Assembly: GCA_026391935.1 (NCBI GenBank)
Contig: JAPLDC010000422.1
Coordinates: forward strand, 1 to 16,072
Reading direction: 5' to 3'
Length of the DNA stretch: 16,072 bases
DNA from: Bacteroidota bacterium
GTDB taxonomy: Bacteria; Bacteroidota; Bacteroidia; 2-12-FULL-35-15
Shown here: one piece after another, positions 7,817 to 16,043 of the stretch
How positions within the stretch are numbered: the stretch's first letter is position 1
Layout: each line of letters opens with the position of its first letter
Position numbers and translations under genes: made by a program
The notes under the pieces: generated by a model
Seen by the model: only the letters and a program-made list of their open reading frames with translations
Told to the model about the DNA's origin: nothing
Databases searched by the model: none

Positions 7817-7871
7817 ATTGGGAGATAAGATTTTACCGAATAAAGATACAATTTTTTTTAAAAATAGAAAA

Positions 7872-10610
7872 CTACTTTAATTGATAAACGAAAATGGAAT
7901 TTTCGGAGCTCCCTGTAACCAGATTATAATACCCTTCATTATTCAGATCACCAATCGAAAAGGCGGTTTTCCCATTGATAGGAAAGCTATTATATAAAGA
8001 GCCGTTATCATTAAAAAGGTAAATTTCATTGGATTCTTCGGAGGCTACACCAATTTTACCTTTGCTATCAGGGAATAAGAAAAATTGAGGAGTTTGAGTA
8101 ATATTATTTTCAAATTCATATTTAAATAATAATGATTTGTCCTGAGAAAAAACCTTCAATTCATTTCTTGTAAGGAAGATGTATTCTTTTGATTTATCAT
8201 TGTTAATGTCTTTTAAATCAAAGTGTGGTGATGTTTCAAAATCCTGAATTTTTATTCTTTCCTTGTTATTAGATAAACTTATTTTTATAACATTACCAAG
8301 TGTGTCAGCTGCAATAATGTATGATTTGCTGTAATCTTTACCACCATCAATGTAAAAATTGCGTATACCTTGTTCCATTTTTTCTCTGATGTTTACTCGT
8401 GTGGCACCGCGTCTGTCAAGTATATATATTTTTCCTTTGTTATCAATGGCGCATAAATGATCTTTATTATTTACATTAAAATACTGAAGCGGAACAAAAA
8501 CCTGTTCCTCCGTTTTGTCGAATGCGAATGCTGTGACTTGCTCACCATTCGCTTTGTAACATACAATGCGTTTGTTTTCTGTAGCAATGAAAATTCGGTA
8601 GTCGCGATTTTTTTCGTAATCTACAATTGAAATAGCATTGGTTGCAGGAGATCTTAATTTTATAGGAAACCCCTCCATATCGTTGCCATTTCTGTCGAAC
8701 AAATAGATAGATGAACGTGTATTGAAGAGCATTTGCAACTTGTCATTTTTCAAGACATCGATCTGAATGACTTCACTCATGATCTTTTCCGGTAGTTGTT
8801 TAGTCCAGATTATTTTCCCTGTATTGCTGATGAGATAAATTTTGTTGGCTTCATCTTGTACAAAAACATCTTTTGCTTTTGTTTTGTGATTGATCAATAA
8901 GAATGGTTTGTTGCTTATTGGCGCATCCAGTTTTGTCTCCCATAAGGTTCCTGTTTCTTGTTTTTGCTCAGGATTGTACTTTAGATAAATGGTGCTGTAA
9001 AATAATTTGTTGTTGGAAGAAAATTGAATTCCTATTGACTCAAATTTTTTGAGGAGATCTTTTTTTAATTCTACTTCTTTTGCAAGATCTTCTTTCAGAA
9101 AGGCGCTGTAAATTTTTTCTGATCGTGCAATGGCATTGTAGAGGTAAACGTTAGATTCGGCAGACATGTTTTCCGAAAACGCTTTAAAGTTTTTATTATT
9201 CGCCAATGTACTATTGCTTTCAAAGGCATCAATAAAATTTTTAAGCGCATCTCCCGTATTTGCAAAAATAATGTAATCATGAATGGATGTAAAATAGTTG
9301 TTCGATATTTTTTCAAAAGGCGAGCCAAATAATGTCGGCATTAGAAAGGGGATGTCTATTTTGCCTATGGCATGACCTTTATAAGTAGAGTCCTTTTTGT
9401 TTTCAGTACTTTCTTCGTGGGCTGTTAAATCATTCAATGTATTTACGGCATCATCAATGTTATTAGAGCGGATAATTGCGTATGAATTATTTGTAAAGTC
9501 ATTTTCCGAAGGTTCTGTTATTACAATAGCCATTTCATTATCCATCCAATTCAGCATTTTTTCTTCAATATCTGTAGTATGTATTTTGTTGATCTCCAGA
9601 ATAGCAGCTTCATGTTTTTCCAGTTCATGTTTTGCTTTTAATTGTTGCCTATAATTCTGGTAAAAGCTTTTAACATTGCTTATTCCTAAAAATAAAAATG
9701 TAGCAGTATTAGCCGGAATGATGGAAGTTAAAACGACTTCCTGAGGTTTCTGATTAGTAAACAAATTAAAAAAAGTATTTGATGAGTCGCTGGCTTGTGT
9801 GAATCCTGAAAGGCTCAAAGCGTTAGGTTTGATATTTATATCCCAGTCAGAACAATCTGCAAAAACGGATAAAGAATTAGTATATTTATCAGAATCTGTA
9901 AAAAGTAAGGGATGTAAAAGTTCGGGAAATCTTTTGTAATTAACATAAATATTGGCATCTACATTTTTACCTGCAGTATTTATTACTTTACTGAAGTTGC
10001 TGTCCTTGCTGATTGAAATGCCTGATTTTAATTGATGGACAGAAGTTTGCAATAATTGAAGGTTGCTGCTCAGAATCAAAATTCCATTTACGATCGAATA
10101 ATTTGTTTTGCAATTTTTAGTTGGACTGAGTGTTTTAATTTTTTCTCCTTCGAAATCGATAATTTCATTGGTTTCTCTTTTGTGATTTATTTTTTCATCG
10201 AAATATTCCTCCAATGAACTTTGGTAGGTCAAATTAGGCAAGCTGTAAACAAATAAAAAATCGAAATTGTTTTTTGATGTACTGTGAGCAGAAATATAAA
10301 CGGAATGGTTTTCCAATAGTTCAGATATTTCCGGAGCTGTTTCTATAATAGAATCAATGAATGTGGCTTGTTGATTAAGTTTTGTTATGGTTTCGGTGCT
10401 AAGCAATTCTTCCCACATGATATTGGTTTGTGAGAGTTTTTTCCAGGTGTTTTTTGATTGTTTGCTTTCGAATATGATCGCGGCATCAGTTGGGATAGCA
10501 TTTATTCCTTCGCTGATAGGTGTTCTCGCTTCTTTGGTATAAAAGAACCAATATATTCCGCCAATAGAAATAGCAGATACGATTATTCCGAATAAAATTT
10601 TTCTGAACAT
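7872..10610 (-). CDS. Membrane-anchored DUF3352-like protein with C-terminal beta-propeller
   Basis: A 912-residue protein of unknown function. The ATG at 10610 is preferred over an in-frame TTG two codons upstream. An uncleaved membrane helix (residues about 4-24, ILFGIIVSAISIGGIYWFF) places the rest outside the inner membrane. Residues about 35-550 appear to hold two related alpha/beta halves, each beginning with a phrase such as IPTDAAIIFE or IPANTATFLF and containing a later strand like NGILILSS or HDYIIFAN. This layout resembles DUF3352-type proteins. Residues about 568-912 form a PQQ/FG-GAP-like beta-propeller with repeated strands such as NKIYLISNTGKIIWTK, SSIYLFDRNGN, GKIYILDRRGA and NEIYLFNDNGSLYNSFPING. 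It could be a scaffold or sensor of envelope assembly, but no enzymatic motif is visible. It lies 55 bp before the OmpA-family gene and after RNase HII. Confidence 0.82.
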   Translation of the reverse strand: MFRKILFGIIVSAISIGGIYWFFYTKEARTPISEGINAIPTDAAIIFESKQSKNTWKKLSQTNIMWEELLSTETITKLNQQATFIDSIIETAPEISELLENHSVYISAHSTSKNNFDFLFVYSLPNLTYQSSLEEYFDEKINHKRETNEIIDFEGEKIKTLSPTKNCKTNYSIVNGILILSSNLQLLQTSVHQLKSGISISKDSNFSKVINTAGKNVDANIYVNYKRFPELLHPLLFTDSDKYTNSLSVFADCSDWDINIKPNALSLSGFTQASDSSNTFFNLFTNQKPQEVVLTSIIPANTATFLFLGISNVKSFYQNYRQQLKAKHELEKHEAAILEINKIHTTDIEEKMLNWMDNEMAIVITEPSENDFTNNSYAIIRSNNIDDAVNTLNDLTAHEESTENKKDSTYKGHAIGKIDIPFLMPTLFGSPFEKISNNYFTSIHDYIIFANTGDALKNFIDAFESNSTLANNKNFKAFSENMSAESNVYLYNAIARSEKIYSAFLKEDLAKEVELKKDLLKKFESIGIQFSSNNKLFYSTIYLKYNPEQKQETGTLWETKLDAPISNKPFLLINHKTKAKDVFVQDEANKIYLISNTGKIIWTKQLPEKIMSEVIQIDVLKNDKLQMLFNTRSSIYLFDRNGNDMEGFPIKLRSPATNAISIVDYEKNRDYRIFIATENKRIVCYKANGEQVTAFAFDKTEEQVFVPLQYFNVNNKDHLCAIDNKGKIYILDRRGATRVNIREKMEQGIRNFYIDGGKDYSKSYIIAADTLGNVIKISLSNNKERIKIQDFETSPHFDLKDINNDKSKEYIFLTRNELKVFSQDKSLLFKYEFENNITQTPQFFLFPDSKGKIGVASEESNEIYLFNDNGSLYNSFPINGKTAFSIGDLNNEGYYNLVTGSSENSIFVYQLK

Positions 10611-10749
10611 TTTCAATACGAAAGTAGGAAAAGCTTTAGCGATTTAGTTCATACACAGGTTTAACTTACCAACATTGAGGCGTTGAAAGTGCTATGTCTT
10701 TCGTTTTAATCTTATTTAGTAAACTGAAAAAGAGGAGCAGAAAGTCTCT

Positions 10750-11349
10750 TTATAATTCAAATTTCAATTGTTCGGGAAGTTGTCTGAAACTTTTTCGATG
10801 ATGATCAGTGATTCCAAATTTTTGAATGGCCTTTCGATGACTGGCAGTTGCGTAGGCTCTATTATGCAGCCAGTCATAGTGCGGAAATTGTTGATGTAAT
10901 TCATCCATTTTATCATCACGATATGTTTTTGCCAGGATAGATGCCGCTGCGATGCTTAAATATATTCCATCTCCTTGAATGATGCAGGTGTGCGGAATGT
11001 TTTTGTATTTGTTAAAACGATTTCCATCGATGAGCAAACTTTCCGGAATCGTTTTTAGCTGATCGATAGCACGATGCATTGCTAAAAATGAAGCGTTCAA
11101 AATGTTTATTTCATCAATTTCTTCAACACTGACAATTCCGACAGCCCATGAAATAGCTTTTTCTTCAATTATCGGTCGTAATTCTTTTCGCTGTTTGTCA
11201 GTTAATTTTTTTGAATCGTCAAGTAAACTATTCTTAAATTTTTTTGGTAGGATAACTGCAGCAGCATAAACAGGACCTGCTAAACAACCCCGGCCGGCTT
11301 CATCACAACCGGCTTCAATTAATGTTTTATGGAAATACTTTTTAAGCAT
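10750..11349 (-). CDS. rnhB: Ribonuclease HII
   Basis: A 199-residue cytoplasmic enzyme that cuts the RNA strand of RNA-DNA hybrids and removes single ribonucleotides from DNA. Signature motifs are GCDEAGRGCLAGPV (D16, E17 of the DEDD active site), LLIDGN (D108), QGDGIYLSIAAASILAK (D127 the likely fourth acidic residue) and a C-terminal YDWLHNRAYATASH with the conserved aromatic and His residues. Length is normal for bacterial RNase HII. The ATG overlaps the last eight bases of the glycosyltransferase gene, so translation is probably coupled. A 139-bp gap separates it from the next gene downstream, where only a weak hairpin (about 10727-10751) is seen. Confidence 0.97.
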   Translation of the reverse strand: MLKKYFHKTLIEAGCDEAGRGCLAGPVYAAAVILPKKFKNSLLDDSKKLTDKQRKELRPIIEEKAISWAVGIVSVEEIDEINILNASFLAMHRAIDQLKTIPESLLIDGNRFNKYKNIPHTCIIQGDGIYLSIAAASILAKTYRDDKMDELHQQFPHYDWLHNRAYATASHRKAIQKFGITDHHRKSFRQLPEQLKFEL

Positions 11350-12469
11350 TTACTGTTTTTTCAATACTCTTCCATAACGCATCAGCTGTTTTATCCCAGC
11401 TAAAGTCAAGTTTGCGTTTTCTGCCTTTTTCTATCAAGGAATTGCGCGTAGCCTCATCTTTATAAAGATGGATCATTGCATTGCTGATGGATGCGACTGA
11501 ATATGGGTCGACTAAAAGTGCAGCATCTTCTGCAACTTCCGGCATAGAAGTAATATTGCTGGTGATAACTGGCGTATCGCAATTCATTGCTTCGAGGATC
11601 GGTATTCCAAAGCCTTCAAAGTAGGGTATATATGTCATTGCAAGAGCAGAACCTAAAACATGGTGAAGATCTCCCGTGTTTAAACGTCCTGTGAAGATCA
11701 CATCTTCCTTGAATTTCATTTGGAGGTAAGTGTTTTTAATTTCCTTTGTCCAGCGGTACTTTTCACCTACGATAAGTAGTTTTACTTCGCTCTTTTCGGA
11801 AGTTTTGAATTTATCGAACGCTTCAAATAGGCGGGATATATTTTTACGTGGCTGCAATGCGCCAACAAATAAAAAGTAATCGCAATTTTTTGAAAATGTT
11901 TGTTTTGTAGATCGTTGAGTTTCCGGATTTACAGGTTTGTACAATTCGTTACAGCCGTTATAAACAACATCAATAATTTCAGGTTTTAATTTGTAGCAAT
12001 TGATAATGTCATTCTTAGAAAATTCCGAAACGGTTGCAATGCGATTCGCTTTAGATGCAAATTTTGGAAAAAAGTGTTTGTAATATTTTCGTACGATCCA
12101 GGAAACATCTTTTGGATGATGTTCAAAATTAATATCGTGGATCACCGCCAATTGTTTGCAATTTGCTTTGAGTGATAAATAACCATCGGGAGAAAGAAAC
12201 AGATCAGGTTTGTACTTATTTAAAAAATTAGCAACAGCGAATTCGAACCACCAATAAAATAAAAAAGGATGTCGCGCCTGAGGAGATAAAATCAAGGGTG
12301 TGATGTTGTCTGCAAAAATAAGGTCTTCATCAAAATCCCGATCAAATAGAAAAATAAAATGATGTTCAGGATGTTCTTTTGTGATGCGTTTGAGCGTTTC
12401 AAAAGTGAACCAGCCTATTCCTTCGAGCTTATTTTTTATAAGTAAGCGTGTATTTACTACTATTTCCAT
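11342..12469 (-). CDS. GT-B glycosyltransferase, family 4 type
   Basis: A 375-residue glycosyltransferase that probably adds a sugar from a nucleotide-sugar donor to a lipid- or surface-polysaccharide precursor at the cytoplasmic face of the membrane. The N-terminal acceptor half includes AVIHDINFEHHP and ATVSEFSKNDI. The C-terminal donor half has FLFVGALQPRKNISRL (R208, K209 for phosphate contact) and the EX7E motif in FEGFGIPILEAM (E285, E293), followed by SMPEVAEDAALLVDP. These are hallmarks of GT4 retaining enzymes. Length is typical and there is no signal peptide. It overlaps rnhB by eight bases and is divergent from the polysaccharide genes beginning at 12708, so it may serve the same pathway. 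The sugar and acceptor cannot be told from the sequence. Confidence 0.93.
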   Translation of the reverse strand: MEIVVNTRLLIKNKLEGIGWFTFETLKRITKEHPEHHFIFLFDRDFDEDLIFADNITPLILSPQARHPFLFYWWFEFAVANFLNKYKPDLFLSPDGYLSLKANCKQLAVIHDINFEHHPKDVSWIVRKYYKHFFPKFASKANRIATVSEFSKNDIINCYKLKPEIIDVVYNGCNELYKPVNPETQRSTKQTFSKNCDYFLFVGALQPRKNISRLFEAFDKFKTSEKSEVKLLIVGEKYRWTKEIKNTYLQMKFKEDVIFTGRLNTGDLHHVLGSALAMTYIPYFEGFGIPILEAMNCDTPVITSNITSMPEVAEDAALLVDPYSVASISNAMIHLYKDEATRNSLIEKGRKRKLDFSWDKTADALWKSIEKTVNA

Positions 12470-12480
12470 TATTGTGGAAA

Positions 12481-12514
12481 CGAAAATACAGAAATTTCAC
12501 CATTAAGGAGCCAA
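12481..12514 (-). promoter_or_regulatory. Candidate promoter for the glycosyltransferase-rnhB operon
   Basis: On the minus strand TTTG (12512-12515) precedes TATTTTCG (12481-12488) with about 23 bases between, a one-mismatch fit to TAnnTTTG at the upper end of usual spacing. The implied leader before the ATG at 12469 is only about five bases, which lowers confidence. Confidence 0.3.
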
Positions 12515-12647
12515 AGCCAAGGAGAATCACGCTGTTTTTTTTATGAGTTTTGTTCAATCAGATCAATATGAAAAGGCTTGTAACCCCTATTGACATTAAG
12601 CCAAAAAGCTTTGACCTCCAGGCATTTCCATGTTTTAATGAAAGGAT

Positions 12648-12679
12648 TTTGTCTTCGTGCTAAAAAACTACTATTTTCT
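12648..12679 (+). promoter_or_regulatory. Candidate promoter for the polysaccharide genes
   Basis: TTTG at 12648-12651 is followed after 20 bases by TATTTTCT (12672-12679), a two-mismatch version of TAnnTTTG. The predicted start of transcription near 12686 gives a leader of about 22 bases to the ATG at 12708 and excludes a GTG start at 12657. The rest of the 238-bp divergent gap shows no ORF or strong repeat. Confidence 0.35.
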
Positions 12680-12707
12680 CTATAAAAACCCTACTTTTAC
12701 AGCCCGA

Positions 12708-13448
12708 ATGAAAAATACGGTAAAATATATATTACATAAACTGTTTGGTTTTAAAAATTACCTATTCATATTCTCGCTGTATAAGATTCTTACGTTGAGA
12801 AAGGATAAGAACGAAAAAGATTTTTTCGCTTTTTTGCAATTGATCCCTCCAAATACCACAGTGTTGGATATAGGAGCAAATATTGGCATTATGACTGTTC
12901 ATTTGGCGAGAAGCATAAAAGGAGTTACTGTATATAGTTTTGAACCAATGCCCTATAATATCAATGCGTTTAAAAGAATTATAAAATTTTTTAAATTACA
13001 GAATGTAAAATTGTTAGAAATAGCTTTGGGGAATAATGAGGGGGAAGTAGAAATGGTGATGCCGGTTATTTCAAATGTTAAGATGCAAGGCTTGAGTCAT
13101 GTCATTCATGATTCTATTCCTGAAAATAATGAAGGGGAGCGTATCAGAGTACCTTTGAAAATGCTGGATAATATGGGGGAGATTATAAATTCTTCAAAGC
13201 GTATCAGTGCTATCAAGATCGATGTAGAAAATTTTGAGTTTTTTGTTTTAGACGGTGCAAAACATCTGATCGAGAAAAATAAACCTATTGTTTATGCAGA
13301 GTTGTGGGAAAATGAAAATCGTGAAAAATGTTTTGAATTATTTAAGGAGTTAAATTATAAAACGGTTGTTGTGGTTGATAAAAAAGCTGTTGAATTTGAT
13401 CCGTTTATACACAAAACACAGAATTTTATTTTTTTAACAAATTCTTAA
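12708..13448 (+). CDS. FkbM-family SAM-dependent methyltransferase
   Basis: A 246-residue methyltransferase, probably O-methylating a sugar in a surface polysaccharide. The SAM-binding motif I is TVLDIGANIGIMTVHLA (residues 51-67), the acidic end of the second strand is in YSFEP (E79), and the family motif normally written DVEGFE is here DVENFE (172-177), followed by VLDGAKHLIEKNKP and VYAELW. These make FkbM (Methyltransf_21 type) the best call. The start at ATG 12708 is chosen over an upstream GTG at 12657, because the longer version adds 17 residues of no apparent family value and would begin ahead of the candidate promoter's transcription start. The flippase gene follows after 37 bp, suggesting an operon. 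No membrane segment is seen. Confidence 0.88.
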   Translation: MKNTVKYILHKLFGFKNYLFIFSLYKILTLRKDKNEKDFFAFLQLIPPNTTVLDIGANIGIMTVHLARSIKGVTVYSFEPMPYNINAFKRIIKFFKLQNVKLLEIALGNNEGEVEMVMPVISNVKMQGLSHVIHDSIPENNEGERIRVPLKMLDNMGEIINSSKRISAIKIDVENFEFFVLDGAKHLIEKNKPIVYAELWENENREKCFELFKELNYKTVVVVDKKAVEFDPFIHKTQNFIFLTNS

Positions 13449-13461
13449 AATTTATTATAGC

Positions 13462-13484
13462 TTTTAAAAATGTAATTTTTAAAA
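13462..13484 (+). repeat. Perfect AT-only inverted repeat before the flippase gene
   Basis: TTTTAAAAAT and ATTTTTAAAA are perfect complements of 10 bases around a GTA loop, and the ATG of the flippase lies one base after the right arm. As RNA it could form a weak hairpin over the translation start; as DNA it could be a protein-binding site. Chance is possible in such AT-rich sequence. Confidence 0.45.
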
Positions 13485-13485
13485 A

Positions 13486-14928
13486 ATGAAAAAGAAGTTT
13501 CTCAAAAATTTAGCTTTAATTTTATTCTTGAATTTACTGATCAAGCCTATCTATATTTTGGGGATTGATACAGCCGTTCAAAATCAAGTTGGTGCTGCAA
13601 GTTACGGGATCTATTATGCCGTTTTTAATTTATCCTTTATTCTTACGATCATCCTTGATTTTGGTATTACCAATTTTAATAATAAAAATATAGCACAAAA
13701 TAATCATTTACTCACAAAGCATTTTTCAAGTTTGGTGGGGCTTAAAATTGTGCTTGCTTTAATTTATATACTTGTTTTAATAATCATTGGTATTACTATT
13801 GGTTATGACACACGATTAATGAAGCTGCTGTTGATTCAGGGGTTCAACATGTTTTTGATATTTTTTATCTTGTATTTACGTTCTAATTTAGCTGGATTAC
13901 ATCTTTTTAAAACAGATAGTGTTGTATCTGTAATAGATCGTTTGATATTAATTGGGCTTTGTTTGTTTATGCTCAAAGCAGGTGTTTTTAATGGACCAAA
14001 TGGTATAATGTATTTTGTGTATGCTCAAACATTTTCCTATTTTATCACTGCTGTAACTGCTTTTATTATCATTTTGAAAAAAACACATACTTTTAAGTTG
14101 ACCTTTAATTGGACATTTTCATTAATGATATTGAAAAAAAGTCTCCCATTTGCAACGCTTATACTTTTAATGTCATTTTCGAGGATTGATACTGTTATGA
14201 TAGAAAGGATGCTTCCTAAAGGTGTGGGCGATGTTCAGTCTGGAATTTATGCACAAGCTTTTCGTTTATTGGATGCAACCAGTATGATTGCTTTTTTGGT
14301 GGCGGGAATGTTATTACCCATTTTTTCCAGAATGTTAAAGTTCAAAGAGTCTGTAGAGCCCCTAGTTTTACTTATTTCCAGGTTATTACTTATGCCGGCC
14401 ATAATAATAGGGGTTGGTTGTGTTTTTTATAGTGAGGAATTGATGGGTATGCTTTACCATGAGCATGTTCAAGAGTCAGCAGAAATCTTTAGCCTCTTAA
14501 TGTTAAGTTTTATCGGGATTTCTGTCAATTATATTTTCGGGACGCTTTTAACTGCCAACGGAAGTATGAAACAATTAAATATCATGTACGGATTAAGTAT
14601 GGTATTTTATATCGTGTCAAATTATTTTTTAATTACTGAACATAAAGCTTTTGGGGCTGCGATAACAAGCATGGCAACTCAATTTTTAACGGCAATTATT
14701 CAAGTTGTGATTGCTCAGAGAATTTTCAGATTCAAAGTGAATTACAGACTGATAAACACATTTATCTTATTTACAATCGGGGTGGTCGCTTTAAATTACG
14801 GGTCTAAATTGCTTCATTTCAGCTGGATGGTTAATTTTGCTATTATGGTTGTATCTTGCGGACTTTGGGCCTTCATAACGGGTATTATCAGTATTAAGTC
14901 AATGTTTCGTCTATTAAAATACGGATAA
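13486..14928 (+). CDS. Wzx-like polysaccharide flippase
   Basis: A 480-residue polytopic membrane protein of the MOP (Polysacc_synt/Wzx) superfamily, expected to move lipid-linked oligosaccharide units across the inner membrane. About 12-14 hydrophobic helices are spread along the length, beginning at residues 8-25. Family-like landmarks include the N-terminal VGAASYGIYYAVFNLSFIL and LDFGITNFNNKNIA segments, and the mid-protein SFSRIDTVMIERM followed by GIYAQAFRLLDA, where flippases have DxxMI and G-YA--- at the start of the second half. Length is normal. It lies between an FkbM methyltransferase and a chain-length regulator, which fits a Wzx/Wzy-dependent surface polysaccharide locus. No Wzy polymerase is in the window; it may lie downstream. 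Confidence 0.9.
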   Translation: MKKKFLKNLALILFLNLLIKPIYILGIDTAVQNQVGAASYGIYYAVFNLSFILTIILDFGITNFNNKNIAQNNHLLTKHFSSLVGLKIVLALIYILVLIIIGITIGYDTRLMKLLLIQGFNMFLIFFILYLRSNLAGLHLFKTDSVVSVIDRLILIGLCLFMLKAGVFNGPNGIMYFVYAQTFSYFITAVTAFIIILKKTHTFKLTFNWTFSLMILKKSLPFATLILLMSFSRIDTVMIERMLPKGVGDVQSGIYAQAFRLLDATSMIAFLVAGMLLPIFSRMLKFKESVEPLVLLISRLLLMPAIIIGVGCVFYSEELMGMLYHEHVQESAEIFSLLMLSFIGISVNYIFGTLLTANGSMKQLNIMYGLSMVFYIVSNYFLITEHKAFGAAITSMATQFLTAIIQVVIAQRIFRFKVNYRLINTFILFTIGVVALNYGSKLLHFSWMVNFAIMVVSCGLWAFITGIISIKSMFRLLKYG

Positions 14929-14935
14929 AAGGCTT

Positions 14936-14961
14936 AAAATTGGGTCGTTTACCAATTTTTT
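14936..14961 (+). terminator. Terminator-like hairpin after the flippase gene
   Basis: AAAATTGG (14936-14943) and CCAATTTT (14952-14959) form a perfect 8-bp stem with an 8-base loop and run into a T-rich tract, eight bases after the flippase stop. The stem has only two G-C pairs, so it would be weak. It overlaps the -33 element of the next promoter. Confidence 0.35.
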
Positions 14962-14970
14962 CTAATTTTG
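14940..14970 (+). promoter_or_regulatory. Consensus Bacteroidota promoter for the chain-length regulator gene
   Basis: TTG (14940-14942), a 20-base spacer and TAATTTTG (14963-14970) match the TTG-N17-23-TAnnTTTG consensus at every fixed position. Transcription should begin near 14977, leaving a leader of about 23 bases before the ATG at 15000. It suggests that the chain-length gene can be expressed apart from the flippase gene. Confidence 0.7.
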
Positions 14971-14999
14971 TTTTCCCATATTAACCTATATACATATTT

Positions 15000-16043
15000 A
15001 TGATGGACAAGAAGGTTCAAGCAACAGCAGATTTTAATTCATTAAACGTTTTGTATTTTATTTATAAATGGCGAAAACCTCTTATTATTGTCGGTATTTC
15101 AGCATTTATTATTTCCTCTGTCGTGTCATATACAATTCAGGAAAAATATAAATCAACCGTTATTTTATTCCCTGCTACAACAAACTCTATTTCTAAAGCA
15201 CTTTTGACGGAGAATAATATCAAACAAGAGGATGTTTTACAATTTGGTGAAGAAGAAGAAGCTGAACAAATGTTGCAAATTCTTAATTCGGATGAGATTA
15301 GAACCAAAATATGCGAAAAGTATAATTTGATGGCGCATTATGGAATCGATTCAACCGATAAGTTTAAGAGAACAAAGTTGTATGATGAATTTCAAAGCAA
15401 TATTACCTTTAAACGTACAGAATATATGTCTGTTAAAATAGAGGTTATGGACAAAGATCCGATTTTAGCTTCCACAATTGCTAATAATATTGCCGAACTA
15501 CACGATTCAACTAAGATCCGTATTCAACGTGAAAGAGCTCAAAAAGCGTTGGAGATTGTGGAAAGAGAATACAAAGAGAAACAGAATGATGTTAAAGCGA
15601 TGCTGGATTCTATAAAAGTAATTAACAGCTTAGGTATTTATGATTATGAATCTCAGTCTGAGAGAACAAATGAGCAGTATATCATAGCGATTTCAAAAGG
15701 TGATCAACGCGCGGTAAAATTACTAGAAGAAAAGTTGAAGATCATTGCATTGTATGGAACAACCTATGTTTCCTATCGTGAGAATTTGTATATGCAACGT
15801 AAGCAGCTGAATTTGTTGAAAACCAAGTTTGAGGAATCAAGGGTAGATGCAACGGAGGTTCTTCCCCAAAAATTTGTCGTGAGCCATGCCTTTCCAGCAG
15901 AAAAAAAATCATATCCTGTTCGTTGGATAATAGTTGTTGTTTCTACATTTGCAACATTACTGGCAGCAATAATTGCAATATTATTATTGGAAAATATAAG
16001 ACAGATAAAAACCGAGCTTCCTGTTGAAGCAGGAGAGGTATGA
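15000..16043 (+). CDS. Wzz-like polysaccharide chain-length regulator (PCP family)
   Basis: A 347-residue inner-membrane protein expected to set polymer length in Wzx/Wzy-dependent polysaccharide synthesis. It has the PCP layout: a first membrane helix (residues about 26-45, PLIIVGISAFIISSVVSYTI), a long periplasmic region with coiled-coil character (about 160-280, including RERAQKALEIVEREYKEKQ), a proline-containing segment AFPAEKKSYPVRW and a second membrane helix (about 309-330). The C-terminus ends 17 residues later, so there is no fused tyrosine-kinase domain, unlike many Wzc proteins. Two ATG codons in tandem (15000 and 15003) could each serve as start. Its own consensus promoter lies just upstream. 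The remaining 29 bases of the window hold no recognisable gene start. Confidence 0.9.
   Translation: MMDKKVQATADFNSLNVLYFIYKWRKPLIIVGISAFIISSVVSYTIQEKYKSTVILFPATTNSISKALLTENNIKQEDVLQFGEEEEAEQMLQILNSDEIRTKICEKYNLMAHYGIDSTDKFKRTKLYDEFQSNITFKRTEYMSVKIEVMDKDPILASTIANNIAELHDSTKIRIQRERAQKALEIVEREYKEKQNDVKAMLDSIKVINSLGIYDYESQSERTNEQYIIAISKGDQRAVKLLEEKLKIIALYGTTYVSYRENLYMQRKQLNLLKTKFEESRVDATEVLPQKFVVSHAFPAEKKSYPVRWIIVVVSTFATLLAAIIAILLLENIRQIKTELPVEAGEV

Noticed and set aside
7841..7848. TATCTTTA box as a promoter for the OmpA-family gene
   Set aside because: The leader length would be good, but no TTG lies at the expected distance upstream, so it is only mentioned with the gene.
10611..10616. TTG start two codons upstream of the propeller protein ATG
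   Set aside because: The ATG at 10610 is a normal start and leaves the membrane helix unchanged.
10727..10751. Hairpin AAAGAG / CTCTTT downstream of rnhB as a terminator
   Set aside because: The stem is only six pairs with an 11-base loop and the T-run is mostly part of the stem, so it is too weak to call.
12657..12707. GTG start for the FkbM methyltransferase
   Set aside because: It would lie ahead of the predicted transcription start and adds no recognisable family sequence.
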